Positions 47,887 to 55,519 of a stretch of 64,000 nt of DNA are shown one piece after another (the first letter of the stretch is position 1; every line of letters starts with the position of its first letter). A program made the position numbers and the translations under genes. Below the pieces are notes generated by a model. The model made no database searches, was not told the DNA's origin, and saw only the letters and a list, made by a program, of their open reading frames with translations. This DNA is from Mycolicibacterium hodleri. Its GTDB lineage: Bacteria; Actinomycetota; Actinomycetes; Mycobacteriales; Mycobacteriaceae. The DNA is taken from contig NZ_RCZG01000012.1 in assembly GCF_006439015.1 (NCBI RefSeq), positions 150,512 to 214,511 on the forward strand. Direction: 5' to 3'.

Positions 47887-48765
47887 ATGGCCAAAGCCGC
47901 TTTCGATGCCTCCGACACCCCGACGCTCTGGACCCATGAACCGCACTCGCATCTCGAGTTCCAGCCGGGTGACGAGGTCGGCGACATCAAGGCCAACGCC
48001 ACACCGGGATTCAAGGGTTCCAAGTCGGACGCCCCTGATCTGCAGGACGAGCGCAACGAGCGGTTCGCCGAACTGCAGGAGATGTTGTACGCACGTAGCA
48101 GATCGGGCGACACCCGCAAGATCCTGCTGGTGCTGCAGGGCATGGACACCGCGGGCAAGGGCGGGATCGTAAAACACGTTGTCGGAGCAGGCAATCCCCA
48201 AGGCATCCGCTACGCGAGCTTCGGCAAGCCGACCGATGAAGAGCAGGCCCACCACTACCTCTGGCGGATCCGCAACGCGCTGCCGCCCGCTGGCCACCTA
48301 GGTGTGTTCGACCGGTCCCATTACGAGGACGTGCTGATCGTGCGGGTCCGTGATCTCGTCCCTCCCGAGGTGTGGGGCGAGCGGTACGACGAGATCAACG
48401 CCTTCGAGAAGGAACTCGTCGACGACGGCACGACGATCGTGAAGGTGGCCATGTTCGTCTCCCTCGACGAGCAGAAGGAACGGCTGGCGAAACGCCTGAA
48501 GCGGCCGGACAAGTACTGGAAGTACAACCCCGGTGACATCGACGAGCGCGAACTGTGGCCCAAGTATCAGCAGGCCTACCAGGCGGTGCTGGACAAGACG
48601 TCCACGGAGTACGCGCCTTGGCACGTCATCCCCTGCGATCGCAAGTGGTACTCGCGGCTGGCAGTCACCGAGTTGCTGATCGAGGCGCTGGAAGGGCTCG
48701 ACTTGTCCTGGCCGCCTGCCGATTTCGACATCAAGGCCGAGAAGAAGCGGCTCGATTCGGTCTAG
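47887..48765 (+). CDS. ppk2: Polyphosphate kinase 2 family protein, 292 aa
   Basis: A P-loop enzyme that phosphorylates nucleotides (AMP, ADP or GDP) with polyphosphate. Walker A is GMDTAGKGG at 85-93, Walker B FDRSHYEDVL at 141-150, with a lid region KRLKRPDKYWKYNPGDIDER. The sequence looks like the class II/III type, not the class I type of the second PPK2 at 62722. ATG 47887 with GACGGG directly before; a TTG four codons upstream is less likely. It starts four bases after the TetR stop and may be co-transcribed with it. Confidence 0.9.
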   Translation: MAKAAFDASDTPTLWTHEPHSHLEFQPGDEVGDIKANATPGFKGSKSDAPDLQDERNERFAELQEMLYARSRSGDTRKILLVLQGMDTAGKGGIVKHVVGAGNPQGIRYASFGKPTDEEQAHHYLWRIRNALPPAGHLGVFDRSHYEDVLIVRVRDLVPPEVWGERYDEINAFEKELVDDGTTIVKVAMFVSLDEQKERLAKRLKRPDKYWKYNPGDIDERELWPKYQQAYQAVLDKTSTEYAPWHVIPCDRKWYSRLAVTELLIEALEGLDLSWPPADFDIKAEKKRLDSV

Positions 48766-48778
48766 GTCGGACGCGCCT

Positions 48779-48840
48779 CGCCGAGACTTCACTTGCTGAC
48801 GGATTTCGCTAGATTGCCGTCATCTAGTGCAGTCTCGGCG
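48779..48840. repeat. 62-bp palindromic element, copy 1 (3' side of the DUF559 gene)
   Basis: Outer arms CGCCGAGACT (48779-48788) and AGTCTCGGCG (48831-48840) are perfectly complementary; an inner GACGG/CCGTC pair (about 48798 and 48817) adds a second stem. The element has the same length as copy 2 and matches it at 44 of 62 positions. It contains the stop codon of the DUF559 gene and its last five codons. Confidence 0.75.
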
Positions 48841-49687
48841 ACCATCCCCGACTCTGCAATGCGTCGCGCGCCCGTCGCACCACCTCGTTCGGGGTGCGCA
48901 TGTGGCGCGAACTCACGCGAACGATGAGCCACCGCTTGGCGGCGAGGAACTCCAGTCGGTCGATGTCGTCCTCGTACGCCCTTGAGTTCGTCCAGTGCTG
49001 CTCGCCGTCGTACTCGACACCGACCATCCACTCGGGCCAGCCCATGTCGATGCGCCGTACGATCCGTCCGCGATCGCCTGCCACGGGAATCTGGGTCGCG
49101 ACTCGAGGCAGACCACCGCGGACCATGATCAGCCGCAATCGCGTCTCCTGAGGTGACTCGGCACCGCCGTCGACCAAGTCGAGGGCCGCGCGCAGGCGCC
49201 GAATTCCTCTGGCCTTCGAGTGCCGCCCGGCGATCTCCTCGACATCGCCGACGAGACAGCCCGTCGCGTTCAGCAGCGCGTCGATGCGGGCAATGCTCTT
49301 GTCCGGCAACATGAATCGACCGATGTCGTAAGCAGTTCGGGCCGCCGTCGTGCACGGAATACCGCGGCGCACACACAGCTCGTCGCCCGCGATCGTCCCG
49401 CTCCGAACGATGATGCCGGTCGCTGCCGTGAAGCGCGAACGAGCCAGTTCGGCTGGCTCGTCGGCGGATATCCACTTCGTGCCATGCATAGCAGCTGCCG
49501 AGTTACCCACCAGCGTCGCTTCGCGGCGAGACCACAGCCAAGCCGCGAGTGCCCGATCCCGCGCGGTCAGCCCGAGCTCCCGCGGCGCGTAGATGTCACG
49601 GTGCAGTTGGACGTACCCCATCCGTAGCTGCTGTCGCGTGAGGGCACCGGACGCCAGCGCCTCCGACGCCACCACCAATTGCTCCAC
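48824..49687 (-). CDS. AbiEi-like/DUF559 endonuclease-like protein, 287 aa
   Basis: The N-terminal half resembles the AbiEi antitoxin-like/transcription-associated domain (LTRQQLRMGYVQLHRDIYAP, GNSAAAMHGTKWI, TTAARTAYDIGRFM). The C-terminal half is DUF559, a Vsr/restriction-endonuclease-like fold with RIDMGWPEWMVGVEYDGEQH, a (D/E)-containing core, and RLEFLAAKRWLIVRVSSRHM. Such proteins are multicopy in mycobacteria, with no established function. GTG 49687. Its last residues SPRLH and stop codon lie in palindromic copy 1, and copy 2 lies 44 bases upstream of its start. Confidence 0.82.
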   Translation of the reverse strand: MEQLVVASEALASGALTRQQLRMGYVQLHRDIYAPRELGLTARDRALAAWLWSRREATLVGNSAAAMHGTKWISADEPAELARSRFTAATGIIVRSGTIAGDELCVRRGIPCTTAARTAYDIGRFMLPDKSIARIDALLNATGCLVGDVEEIAGRHSKARGIRRLRAALDLVDGGAESPQETRLRLIMVRGGLPRVATQIPVAGDRGRIVRRIDMGWPEWMVGVEYDGEQHWTNSRAYEDDIDRLEFLAAKRWLIVRVSSRHMRTPNEVVRRARDALQSRGWSPRLH

Positions 49688-49730
49688 ACCTCTTAGGCGC
49701 GGTGACCAGCTCGTCGGTTCCGTTCGGGCT

Positions 49731-49792
49731 CGTCGAGACTGCAGAAGATGACGAGATTCGCGTCGATTCCGTCAAGAAGTGCAGTCTCGGCG
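49731..49792. repeat. 62-bp palindromic element, copy 2 (5' side of the DUF559 gene)
   Basis: Arms CGAGACTGCA (49734-49743) and TGCAGTCTCG (49780-49789) are perfectly complementary; the right 14 bases (GTGCAGTCTCGGCG) are identical to copy 1. It is in the same orientation as copy 1 and lies between the fadB2 stop and the DUF559 start. Confidence 0.75.
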
Positions 49793-49799
49793 GGGGACG

Positions 49800-50654
49800 T
49801 TAGTAGTCGTAGAAGCCCTTGCCCGACTTCTTGCCGAGCTGCCCTGCCTCGACCATCCGTTGCAGAAGCGGCGGCGGCCCGTACAGCGGCTCCTTGAACT
49901 CGGAGAACATGCTGTCCGCGATCAGCTTGAGCGTGTCCAAACCGACCAGGTCGGACAGCTTCAGCGGTCCCATCGGATGCGACAGCCCGGCGACGATGGC
50001 CGTGTCGATGTCCTCGACGGTCGCGACGCCGGCCTCGGCCATCCGGATCGCCGACAGCAGGTAGGGCACCAGCAGGGCGTTGACGACGAAGCCCGACCGG
50101 TCCGAACACTTCACCACCTTCTTGCCGAGCACCTCGCCGGCGAACTGCTCGGTGCGGGCCAGCGCCTCGTCGGTGGTCACCAGCGTCCCGACCAGTTCGA
50201 CGAGCGGAAGCACCGGTACGGGGTTGAAGAAGTGCAGCCCCAGCACGCGACCCGGGTTCTTCGTCGCCGCAGCGATTTTCATGATCGGGATGCTCGAGGT
50301 ATTGGACGCGAGCACGGCGTCGGGATCGGTGACGACCTCGTCGAGTGCGGCGAACACCTTGGCCTTGACGGCCGCATCCTCGATGATCGCCTCGACGACG
50401 AGCTGGCGGTCGGCCAGGTCGGCGAGGTTGGTCGTGACGGTGAGCCGCGCCAGGGCCGCGTCGCGGTCAGCCTCTTGTAGCTTGCCCTTGGCGACGGCCC
50501 GCTCCAGCGACGTCGTGATGCGGTTGCGGCCCGCTTCGACGAGCGCCTCGGACGGCTCGTAGATCAGCACGTCGACACCCGCCTTGAGCGATACCTCCGC
50601 AATGCCCGCGCCCATTTGTCCGGCGCCGACGACCCCAACTCGTTCAATAGTCAC
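49800..50654 (-). CDS. fadB2: 3-hydroxybutyryl-CoA dehydrogenase FadB2, 284 aa
   Basis: NAD(P)-dependent oxidation/reduction of 3-hydroxyacyl-CoA. The Rossmann motif GVVGAGQMGAGIAEVSLKAG lies near the N-terminus. Catalytic His-Glu are in LGLHFFNPVPVLPLVELV, preceded by SNTSSIPIMKIAAATKNPGR. The C-terminal domain holds DRSGFVVNALLVPYLLSAIR and the ending QLGKKSGKGFYDY. GTG 50654 gives the usual length; the longer open frame upstream lies in the palindromic repeat. It follows icl, as in M. tuberculosis. Confidence 0.94.
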   Translation of the reverse strand: MTIERVGVVGAGQMGAGIAEVSLKAGVDVLIYEPSEALVEAGRNRITTSLERAVAKGKLQEADRDAALARLTVTTNLADLADRQLVVEAIIEDAAVKAKVFAALDEVVTDPDAVLASNTSSIPIMKIAAATKNPGRVLGLHFFNPVPVLPLVELVGTLVTTDEALARTEQFAGEVLGKKVVKCSDRSGFVVNALLVPYLLSAIRMAEAGVATVEDIDTAIVAGLSHPMGPLKLSDLVGLDTLKLIADSMFSEFKEPLYGPPPLLQRMVEAGQLGKKSGKGFYDY

Positions 50655-50673
50655 GAAGACACTCTCTACTGAA

Positions 50674-50737
50674 GCGCGAGCAGACGCAAAAGTGCCCGAC
50701 ACGCAGTGGTGCCGGGCACTTTTACGTCTGCTCGCGC
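50674..50737. repeat. 64-bp palindrome between icl and fadB2
   Basis: Two 25-base arms (50674-50698 and 50713-50737) match at 24 of 25 positions around a 14-base centre. Arm core: GAGCAGACGCAAAAGTGCCC. An RNA from either strand would form a very stable hairpin; the minus strand lacks a clean T-run, so it is terminator-like but not canonical. Length and symmetry fit a dispersed REP-type element. Confidence 0.85.
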
Positions 50738-50756
50738 AGGGCTGGTGACTAGTGGC

Positions 50757-52043
50757 TCAGTGGAACTGACCCTCTTCGGTCGAGCCCGCGAGCGCGGTGG
50801 TCGACGACGTCGGGTCGACGGTGGTGGCGATGCGGTCGAAGTATCCGGCGCCGACCTCGCGCTGGTGCTTCGTCGCGGTGTAGCCACGCTCCTCGGCGGC
50901 GAACTCGCGCTCCTGAAGCTCGACGTATGCGCTCATCTGGTTGCGGGCGTAGCCGTGGGCCAGATCGAACATCGAGTAGTTCAGGGCGTGGAAGCCGGCG
51001 AGGGTGATGAACTGGAACTTGAAGCCCATGGCACCGAGCTCGTTCTGGAACTTGGCGATGGTCGAATCGTCCAGGTGCTGCTTCCAGTTGAACGACGGTG
51101 AGCAGTTGTAGGCCAGCATCTGGTCCGGGAACTCGCTCTTGACGCCCTCGGCGAACTTCTTGGCCAGCTCCAGGTCCGGGGTACCGGTCTCCATCCAGAT
51201 CAGATCGGAGTACGGCGCGTAGGACTTGGCGCGGGCGATGCAGGACTCGAGGCCGTTCTTGACCCGGTAGAACCCTTCCTTGGTCCGCTCACCGGTGACG
51301 AACGGCTGATCGCGCTCGTCGACGTCGGAGGTGATCAGCGTGGCTGCCTCGGCATCGGTGCGGGCGATGACGACCGTCGGGACGTCGGCGACGTCGGACG
51401 CGAGACGCGCCGAGGTCAGCGTGCGGATGTGCTGCTGCGTGGGGATCAGCACCTTGCCACCGAGGTGGCCGCACTTCTTCTCCGAGGCCAGCTGGTCCTC
51501 CCAGTGCGAACCGGCGACGCCCGCGGCGATCATGGCCTTCTGCAGTTCGTAGACGTTGAGCGCGCCACCGAAGCCGGCCTCACCGTCGGCGACGATCGGG
51601 GCCAGCCAGTTCTCGACGGACTTGTCGCCCTCGACCTTGGCGATCTCGTCGGCGCGCAGCAGCGCGTTGTTGATGCGGCGCACGACGGTCGGGACCGAGT
51701 TGGCCGGGTAGAGGCTCTGGTCGGGGTAGGTGTGCCCGGACAGGTTCGCGTCACCGGCGACCTGCCACCCCGACAGGTAGATGGCCTTGAGGCCCGCGCG
51801 GACCTGCTGCACGGCCTGGTTGCCCGTCATCGCACCGAGGGAGTTGACGTAGTCCATGTCGTGCAACTGCTCCCACAGCACCTCGGCGCCGCGGCGGGCC
51901 AGCGTGCTCTCTTCGACCACGTGGCCCTGGAGGGCGACGACGTCCTCGGGCGAGTACGTCCGCTCGATGCCCTTCCAACGCGGATTGGTGTTCCAGTCGT
52001 GCTGGATCTGTTCGGGGGACTTCGGCGTACCAACGGTGGACAT
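50757..52043 (-). CDS. icl1: Isocitrate lyase, 428 aa
   Basis: Cleaves isocitrate to glyoxylate and succinate (glyoxylate shunt) and can act as methylisocitrate lyase. The catalytic motif KKCGH is at 189-193 with nucleophile Cys191; WLAPIVADGEAGFGG and the Mg-binding region are intact; PSFNWKQHL marks the active-site loop partner. Length is identical to M. tuberculosis Icl1. ATG 52043 has AAGGAG at optimal spacing. The 272-base upstream gap holds several GCTAAC/TTTGC-type sites, and its likely regulator RamB is encoded 1.2 kb away. Confidence 0.97.
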   Translation of the reverse strand: MSTVGTPKSPEQIQHDWNTNPRWKGIERTYSPEDVVALQGHVVEESTLARRGAEVLWEQLHDMDYVNSLGAMTGNQAVQQVRAGLKAIYLSGWQVAGDANLSGHTYPDQSLYPANSVPTVVRRINNALLRADEIAKVEGDKSVENWLAPIVADGEAGFGGALNVYELQKAMIAAGVAGSHWEDQLASEKKCGHLGGKVLIPTQQHIRTLTSARLASDVADVPTVVIARTDAEAATLITSDVDERDQPFVTGERTKEGFYRVKNGLESCIARAKSYAPYSDLIWMETGTPDLELAKKFAEGVKSEFPDQMLAYNCSPSFNWKQHLDDSTIAKFQNELGAMGFKFQFITLAGFHALNYSMFDLAHGYARNQMSAYVELQEREFAAEERGYTATKHQREVGAGYFDRIATTVDPTSSTTALAGSTEEGQFH

Positions 52044-52100
52044 CGGGGCTCCTTGACTACGAGTCTGGTGACGAGTCGCCGGTGGCCCAAAGCTCAAGGC

Positions 52101-52227
52101 TTGCTAACGCCACCGCGAGTTAGCTTTTCTGCTAACACAACGATGTCACAGCACATACACGCAGGTCCACCCGTTTCACTTGCCAATTTTCGCCAAGCAC
52201 TCGACCGGATTTGCGAAGTTTGCTAAG
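52101..52227. promoter_or_regulatory. Candidate regulatory sites upstream of icl
   Basis: GTTAGCTTTTCTGCTAAC (52119-52136) is an inverted repeat with perfect 6-bp arms. TTGCTAACG lies at 52101-52109. Two 9-bp direct repeats, TTTGCGAAG and TTTGCTAAG, lie head to tail at 52210-52227. The last resemble the AAA-x-TTTGC-type boxes described for RamB in Corynebacterium and mycobacteria. Which protein binds which site is inferred. Confidence 0.45.
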
Positions 52228-52315
52228 ACCACGTGCGGCTGAAACGGTTCAGAAGTTACCGTTCAGTAGCAAGTCTTCGCAGGTCAGTACGTTCGTACTG
52301 TAAAGCCAGATCGAT

Positions 52316-53092
52316 TCACAGCGGGAAGAGGCAGGCAATGGCTTTGACCTCGTCACCGACCAAATATGTGAGCGTTGTAACAGCGCGATCCGCCAGGTCT
52401 TCCCCGAAAGCGTCAGTGGACCCGGCCGGATGCACGTGCCGGGCGATCTCCAACCTGTCCCCGAGCGCCACGGGAAGATCGTGTTCGATGGTCACGCGCA
52501 GCGGCGCCGCCACGAGTTCCGGCTGGGCGTAGAGGTAGTCCTCGATGACGCTCCAGTACACCGAATTGTTCATGTGGTCGAAGATGTCGATGTCACTTAC
52601 TCGCACGGGATACTCCCGCACGTCATCTGCGGTCGCGCGACTGCCCGCCTTCAGGTAGGCCTTCCATCGCAACCGGTCGACCTCGGTAGTCCTCTGCAGC
52701 CCCGCCAGAAAGTCGTCGGAGATGCGCGAGGGTCCCTGCGTCTCGCGGTTGATGTTGATCCAGAACGCCTCCGACTCAATGAGGCCGGCCCGCCTACCTT
52801 CTATGCGCACCCGCATGTCGCACCATCGGTTGGAGGTGCCGGAGCACCAGCGTCGCAGCCGGAGCATGTCCTTGAACGCGATGGGCTCGATCATGTCGAT
52901 CATGGTGCGACGCACGATCCACAGCGGGTGGATCTCCTCGAAGCCCATCTCACGCAGCTGGTCGGACCCGATGTCCTGGATGTGCCGCGTAGCGGCGTCG
53001 AACTTCAGCCTGCCCGCACGGTCGACGTCGGCGACCCGCAGGGGCCACTCGATGTCGAAGACGTCCGGGTGCGGATCAGGGACGGGCATCAT
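52316..53092 (-). CDS. Acyl-ACP thioesterase-like protein (Rv0466-like), 258 aa
   Basis: A double hot-dog FatA-type thioesterase: RVADVDRAGRLKFDAATRHI in the first half, and the catalytic-type segment SDIDIFDHMNNSVYWSVIED in the second, with Asp/Asn/His placed as in FatA/FatB. It would release fatty acids from ACP or CoA. The ATG at 53092 is chosen because GGAAGG sits directly upstream; a GTG at 53158 would add 22 residues. It lies between ramB (divergent) and icl on the icl strand. Confidence 0.88.
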   Translation of the reverse strand: MMPVPDPHPDVFDIEWPLRVADVDRAGRLKFDAATRHIQDIGSDQLREMGFEEIHPLWIVRRTMIDMIEPIAFKDMLRLRRWCSGTSNRWCDMRVRIEGRRAGLIESEAFWININRETQGPSRISDDFLAGLQRTTEVDRLRWKAYLKAGSRATADDVREYPVRVSDIDIFDHMNNSVYWSVIEDYLYAQPELVAAPLRVTIEHDLPVALGDRLEIARHVHPAGSTDAFGEDLADRAVTTLTYLVGDEVKAIACLFPL

Positions 53093-53223
53093 GGCCTTCC
53101 GAAGGCCTGAAGCCAGGCCCCCGTCCGGCTTCTCGGCGCGTCCATCCTTCGTGCTCACGGGTGCAAATACTGCCACAGGCCGCCGATCTGCCAATCCTGC
53201 GAAGCCCACCTTCACAGTCTCGT

Positions 53224-53229
53224 TATGCT
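53224..53229 (+). promoter_or_regulatory. Putative -10 element of a leaderless ramB transcript
   Basis: TATGCT fits the TANNNT consensus and ends seven bases before the GTG at 53237. That would put transcription start at or next to the start codon, a common mycobacterial arrangement, and would explain the absence of a ribosome-binding site. Confidence 0.4.
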
Positions 53230-53236
53230 TGCTGGC

Positions 53237-54667
53237 GTGGCCAAGACCTTCGTGGGATCGCGGGTTCGCCAGCTTCGCAGCGAACGCGGATTCAGCCAGG
53301 CCGCCCTCGCGCAGATGCTCGACATCTCCCCCAGCTACCTGAACCAGATCGAGCACGACGTGCGTCCGCTGACCGTCGCGGTGCTGCTGCGCATCTCGGA
53401 GGTCTTCGGAGTCGATGCGACGTTCTTCGCGAGCCAGGATGACACCCGGTTGGTGGCCGAACTCCGAGAGGTGACGATGGACCGCGACGTCGGCATCGAC
53501 GTCGAGCCGTCCGAGATCGCCGACATCGTCAATGCCCATCCGACGCTCGCTCGGGCGATGGTGAATCTGCATCGGCGCTACCGCCTCACCACCACTCAGC
53601 TGGCGGCGGCGACCGAGGATCGCTTCTCCGACGGCAGCGGCTTCAGTTCGGGCTCGGGATCGATCACGATGCCGCACGAAGAGGTGCGCGACTACTTCTA
53701 CCAGCGGCAGAACTACCTGCATGAACTCGACACCGCCGCCGAGGACATGACGGTCCGGATGCGCATGCAGCGGGCCGACTTGGCCGCCGAGCTGTCAGAC
53801 CGACTGGTCCGCGTGCACGGAGTGCGGATCGTCAAACGTGTCGACCTCGGCGACACGGTGTTGCACCGCTACGATCCGGTCACCCGGACCCTGGAGATCG
53901 CCAGCCACCTGGGGTCGGGCCGGTACGTCTTCCGGCTCGCGGCCGAGTTGGCCTTCCTCGAGTTCGGTGACCTCGTCGATGCGCGGGTCGACGAGGGCAA
54001 TTTCACCAGCGACGAGTCGCGCACCCTGGCTCGCCTGGGCATGGCCAATTACTTCGCGGCGGCCACCGTCTTGCCCTACCGCCAGTTCCACGACGTCGCC
54101 GAGAAATTCCACTACGACGTCGAACGGCTGTCGGCGTTCTACTCGGTCAGCTACGAGACTGTCGCGCATCGCCTGTCGACGTTGCAGAGGCCGTCGATGC
54201 GTGGGGTGCCACTGTCGTTCGTCCGCGTCGACCGGGCGGGCAATATGTCGAAACGTCAGTCCGCCACGGGTTTTCACTTCTCCTCGAGTGGCGGCACGTG
54301 CCCGCTGTGGAACGTCTACGAGACGTTCGCCAACCCCGGCAAGATCCTGGTGCAGATCGCCCAGATGCCCGACGGACGCCACTACATGTGGGTCGCACGT
54401 ACGGTCGAGCGTCGGGCGTCGCGCTACGGTCAGCCGGGCAAGACGTTCGCGATCGGCCTTGGCTGCGAACTGCGCCACGCACAGCGGTTGGTGTATTCGG
54501 AGGGTCTGGACCTGTCGGGTGAGGTCGCCACGCCGATCGGTGCGGGCTGTCGGGTGTGCGAACGCGACAATTGCCCGCAGCGCGCCTTTCCCGCGCTGGG
54601 CCGGGCGCTCGACCTCGACGAGCACCGCAGCACGGTCTTCCCGTATCTGGTGAAGCACGCCCCCTAG
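53237..54667 (+). CDS. ramB: Glyoxylate-shunt regulator RamB, 476 aa
   Basis: Controls icl and its own gene in response to carbon source. The XRE-type HTH is at about 8-62 (VGSRVRQLRSERGFSQAALA, DISPSYLNQIEHDVRP). A central ImmA/IrrE-like domain without an obvious HExxH metal motif spans about 155-300. The C-terminal DUF2083-type region has a highly conserved SATGFHFSSSGGTCPLWNVY and a cysteine cluster GAGCRVCERDNCPQRAF that may bind a metal or ligand. GTG 53237 aligns with the M. tuberculosis start; an ATG at 53225 is possible but overlaps the putative -10. Confidence 0.93.
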   Translation: MAKTFVGSRVRQLRSERGFSQAALAQMLDISPSYLNQIEHDVRPLTVAVLLRISEVFGVDATFFASQDDTRLVAELREVTMDRDVGIDVEPSEIADIVNAHPTLARAMVNLHRRYRLTTTQLAAATEDRFSDGSGFSSGSGSITMPHEEVRDYFYQRQNYLHELDTAAEDMTVRMRMQRADLAAELSDRLVRVHGVRIVKRVDLGDTVLHRYDPVTRTLEIASHLGSGRYVFRLAAELAFLEFGDLVDARVDEGNFTSDESRTLARLGMANYFAAATVLPYRQFHDVAEKFHYDVERLSAFYSVSYETVAHRLSTLQRPSMRGVPLSFVRVDRAGNMSKRQSATGFHFSSSGGTCPLWNVYETFANPGKILVQIAQMPDGRHYMWVARTVERRASRYGQPGKTFAIGLGCELRHAQRLVYSEGLDLSGEVATPIGAGCRVCERDNCPQRAFPALGRALDLDEHRSTVFPYLVKHAP

Positions 54668-54677
54668 ACTCGTAGGC

Positions 54678-55232
54678 GTGAGCGCTCCCGAAACTGCACC
54701 GGCCCGCATCCCGCCCGGCGGATTCCGAGAGCTAGGACCGCTGAATTGGATAATCGCCAAGGTCGGCGCCCGGGCGATCCGAGCCCCGCGATTCAGCCTG
54801 GTCAACGTAATGGGTCAGCACCGGCTGCTGTTCCTGGTGTGGGGGCTGTACGGGTTGATGCTGCTCGCAGTCGGAAAGCTCTCCCGCAAGGATGCGGAGG
54901 TCGTGATCTTGCGCGTCGGCCATCTGCGTAACTCCGAGTACGAACTCCAGCAGCATCGCAGGCTGGCCCGTTCGCGTGGAATCGACGCGGACCTTCAGGC
55001 CAAGATCTTCGAGGGTCCCGATGCCGACGGACTCATCGACCGGCACCGGGTGCTCATCACCGCGACCGACGAGTTCGTCATGACGCGATCGATGTCGGCG
55101 GAGACCTGGGCGGCCATGACCTTGCACTACACCCGCAAGCAACTCATCGAATTCTGTTTACTCGCAGCCAATTACGATGGCCTGGCCGCGACGATCGCGA
55201 CGCTGAAGGTCCCGCTGGACTTCCCGGACTAG
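54678..55232 (+). CDS. Carboxymuconolactone decarboxylase/AhpD-like protein (Rv0464c-like), 184 aa
   Basis: An all-helical AhpD-superfamily fold. EVVILRVGHLRNSEYELQQH is the family helix, but the redox CxxC motif of true AhpD is absent (RVGHLRNSEYE has no cysteines). It is therefore more likely a CMD-like protein than a peroxidase partner. The family's His appears in ELQQHRRLAR. A later Cys lies in LIEFCLLAANYDG. GTG 54678, ten bases after the ramB stop, same direction. Function unknown. Confidence 0.82.
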   Translation: MSAPETAPARIPPGGFRELGPLNWIIAKVGARAIRAPRFSLVNVMGQHRLLFLVWGLYGLMLLAVGKLSRKDAEVVILRVGHLRNSEYELQQHRRLARSRGIDADLQAKIFEGPDADGLIDRHRVLITATDEFVMTRSMSAETWAAMTLHYTRKQLIEFCLLAANYDGLAATIATLKVPLDFPD

Positions 55233-55239
55233 CCGTCGG

Positions 55240-55509
55240 CTACAGGTAGGTGACCGCGAGCACGCTGATCGAGAACAACAGGGGCGAGATCGGCAGGCAC
55301 CAGAGGAAGGCTGCCTTCGCCAACGCCTTGCGGCCGTAAAACATTCGTCCGAGCAGGCCGCCTGCGACGGCGAGACCGAACGCCGCGGCCGCCACGACCA
55401 GCACCCACGCATTGACGGTGGTGGTCTTCGTCGCCAAGGAGATTGCGGTCAGCCACAGCATGTGGCCGATGATCACCCCACCGAGTCCCGCGACGATCGT
55501 CGCTCTCAC
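55240..55509 (-). CDS. Small membrane protein (Rv0463-like), 89 aa
   Basis: Three hydrophobic segments: about 3-24 (ATIVAGLGGVIIGHMLWLTA), 33-55 (NAWVLVVAAAAFGLAVAGGL) and 66-88 (AAFLWCLPISPLLFSISVLA). No other domain. GTG 55509, ten bases downstream of the lpdC stop, same strand, as in M. tuberculosis. Function unknown. Confidence 0.78.
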   Translation of the reverse strand: MRATIVAGLGGVIIGHMLWLTAISLATKTTTVNAWVLVVAAAAFGLAVAGGLLGRMFYGRKALAKAAFLWCLPISPLLFSISVLAVTYL

Positions 55510-55519
55510 GTAGTGACCC

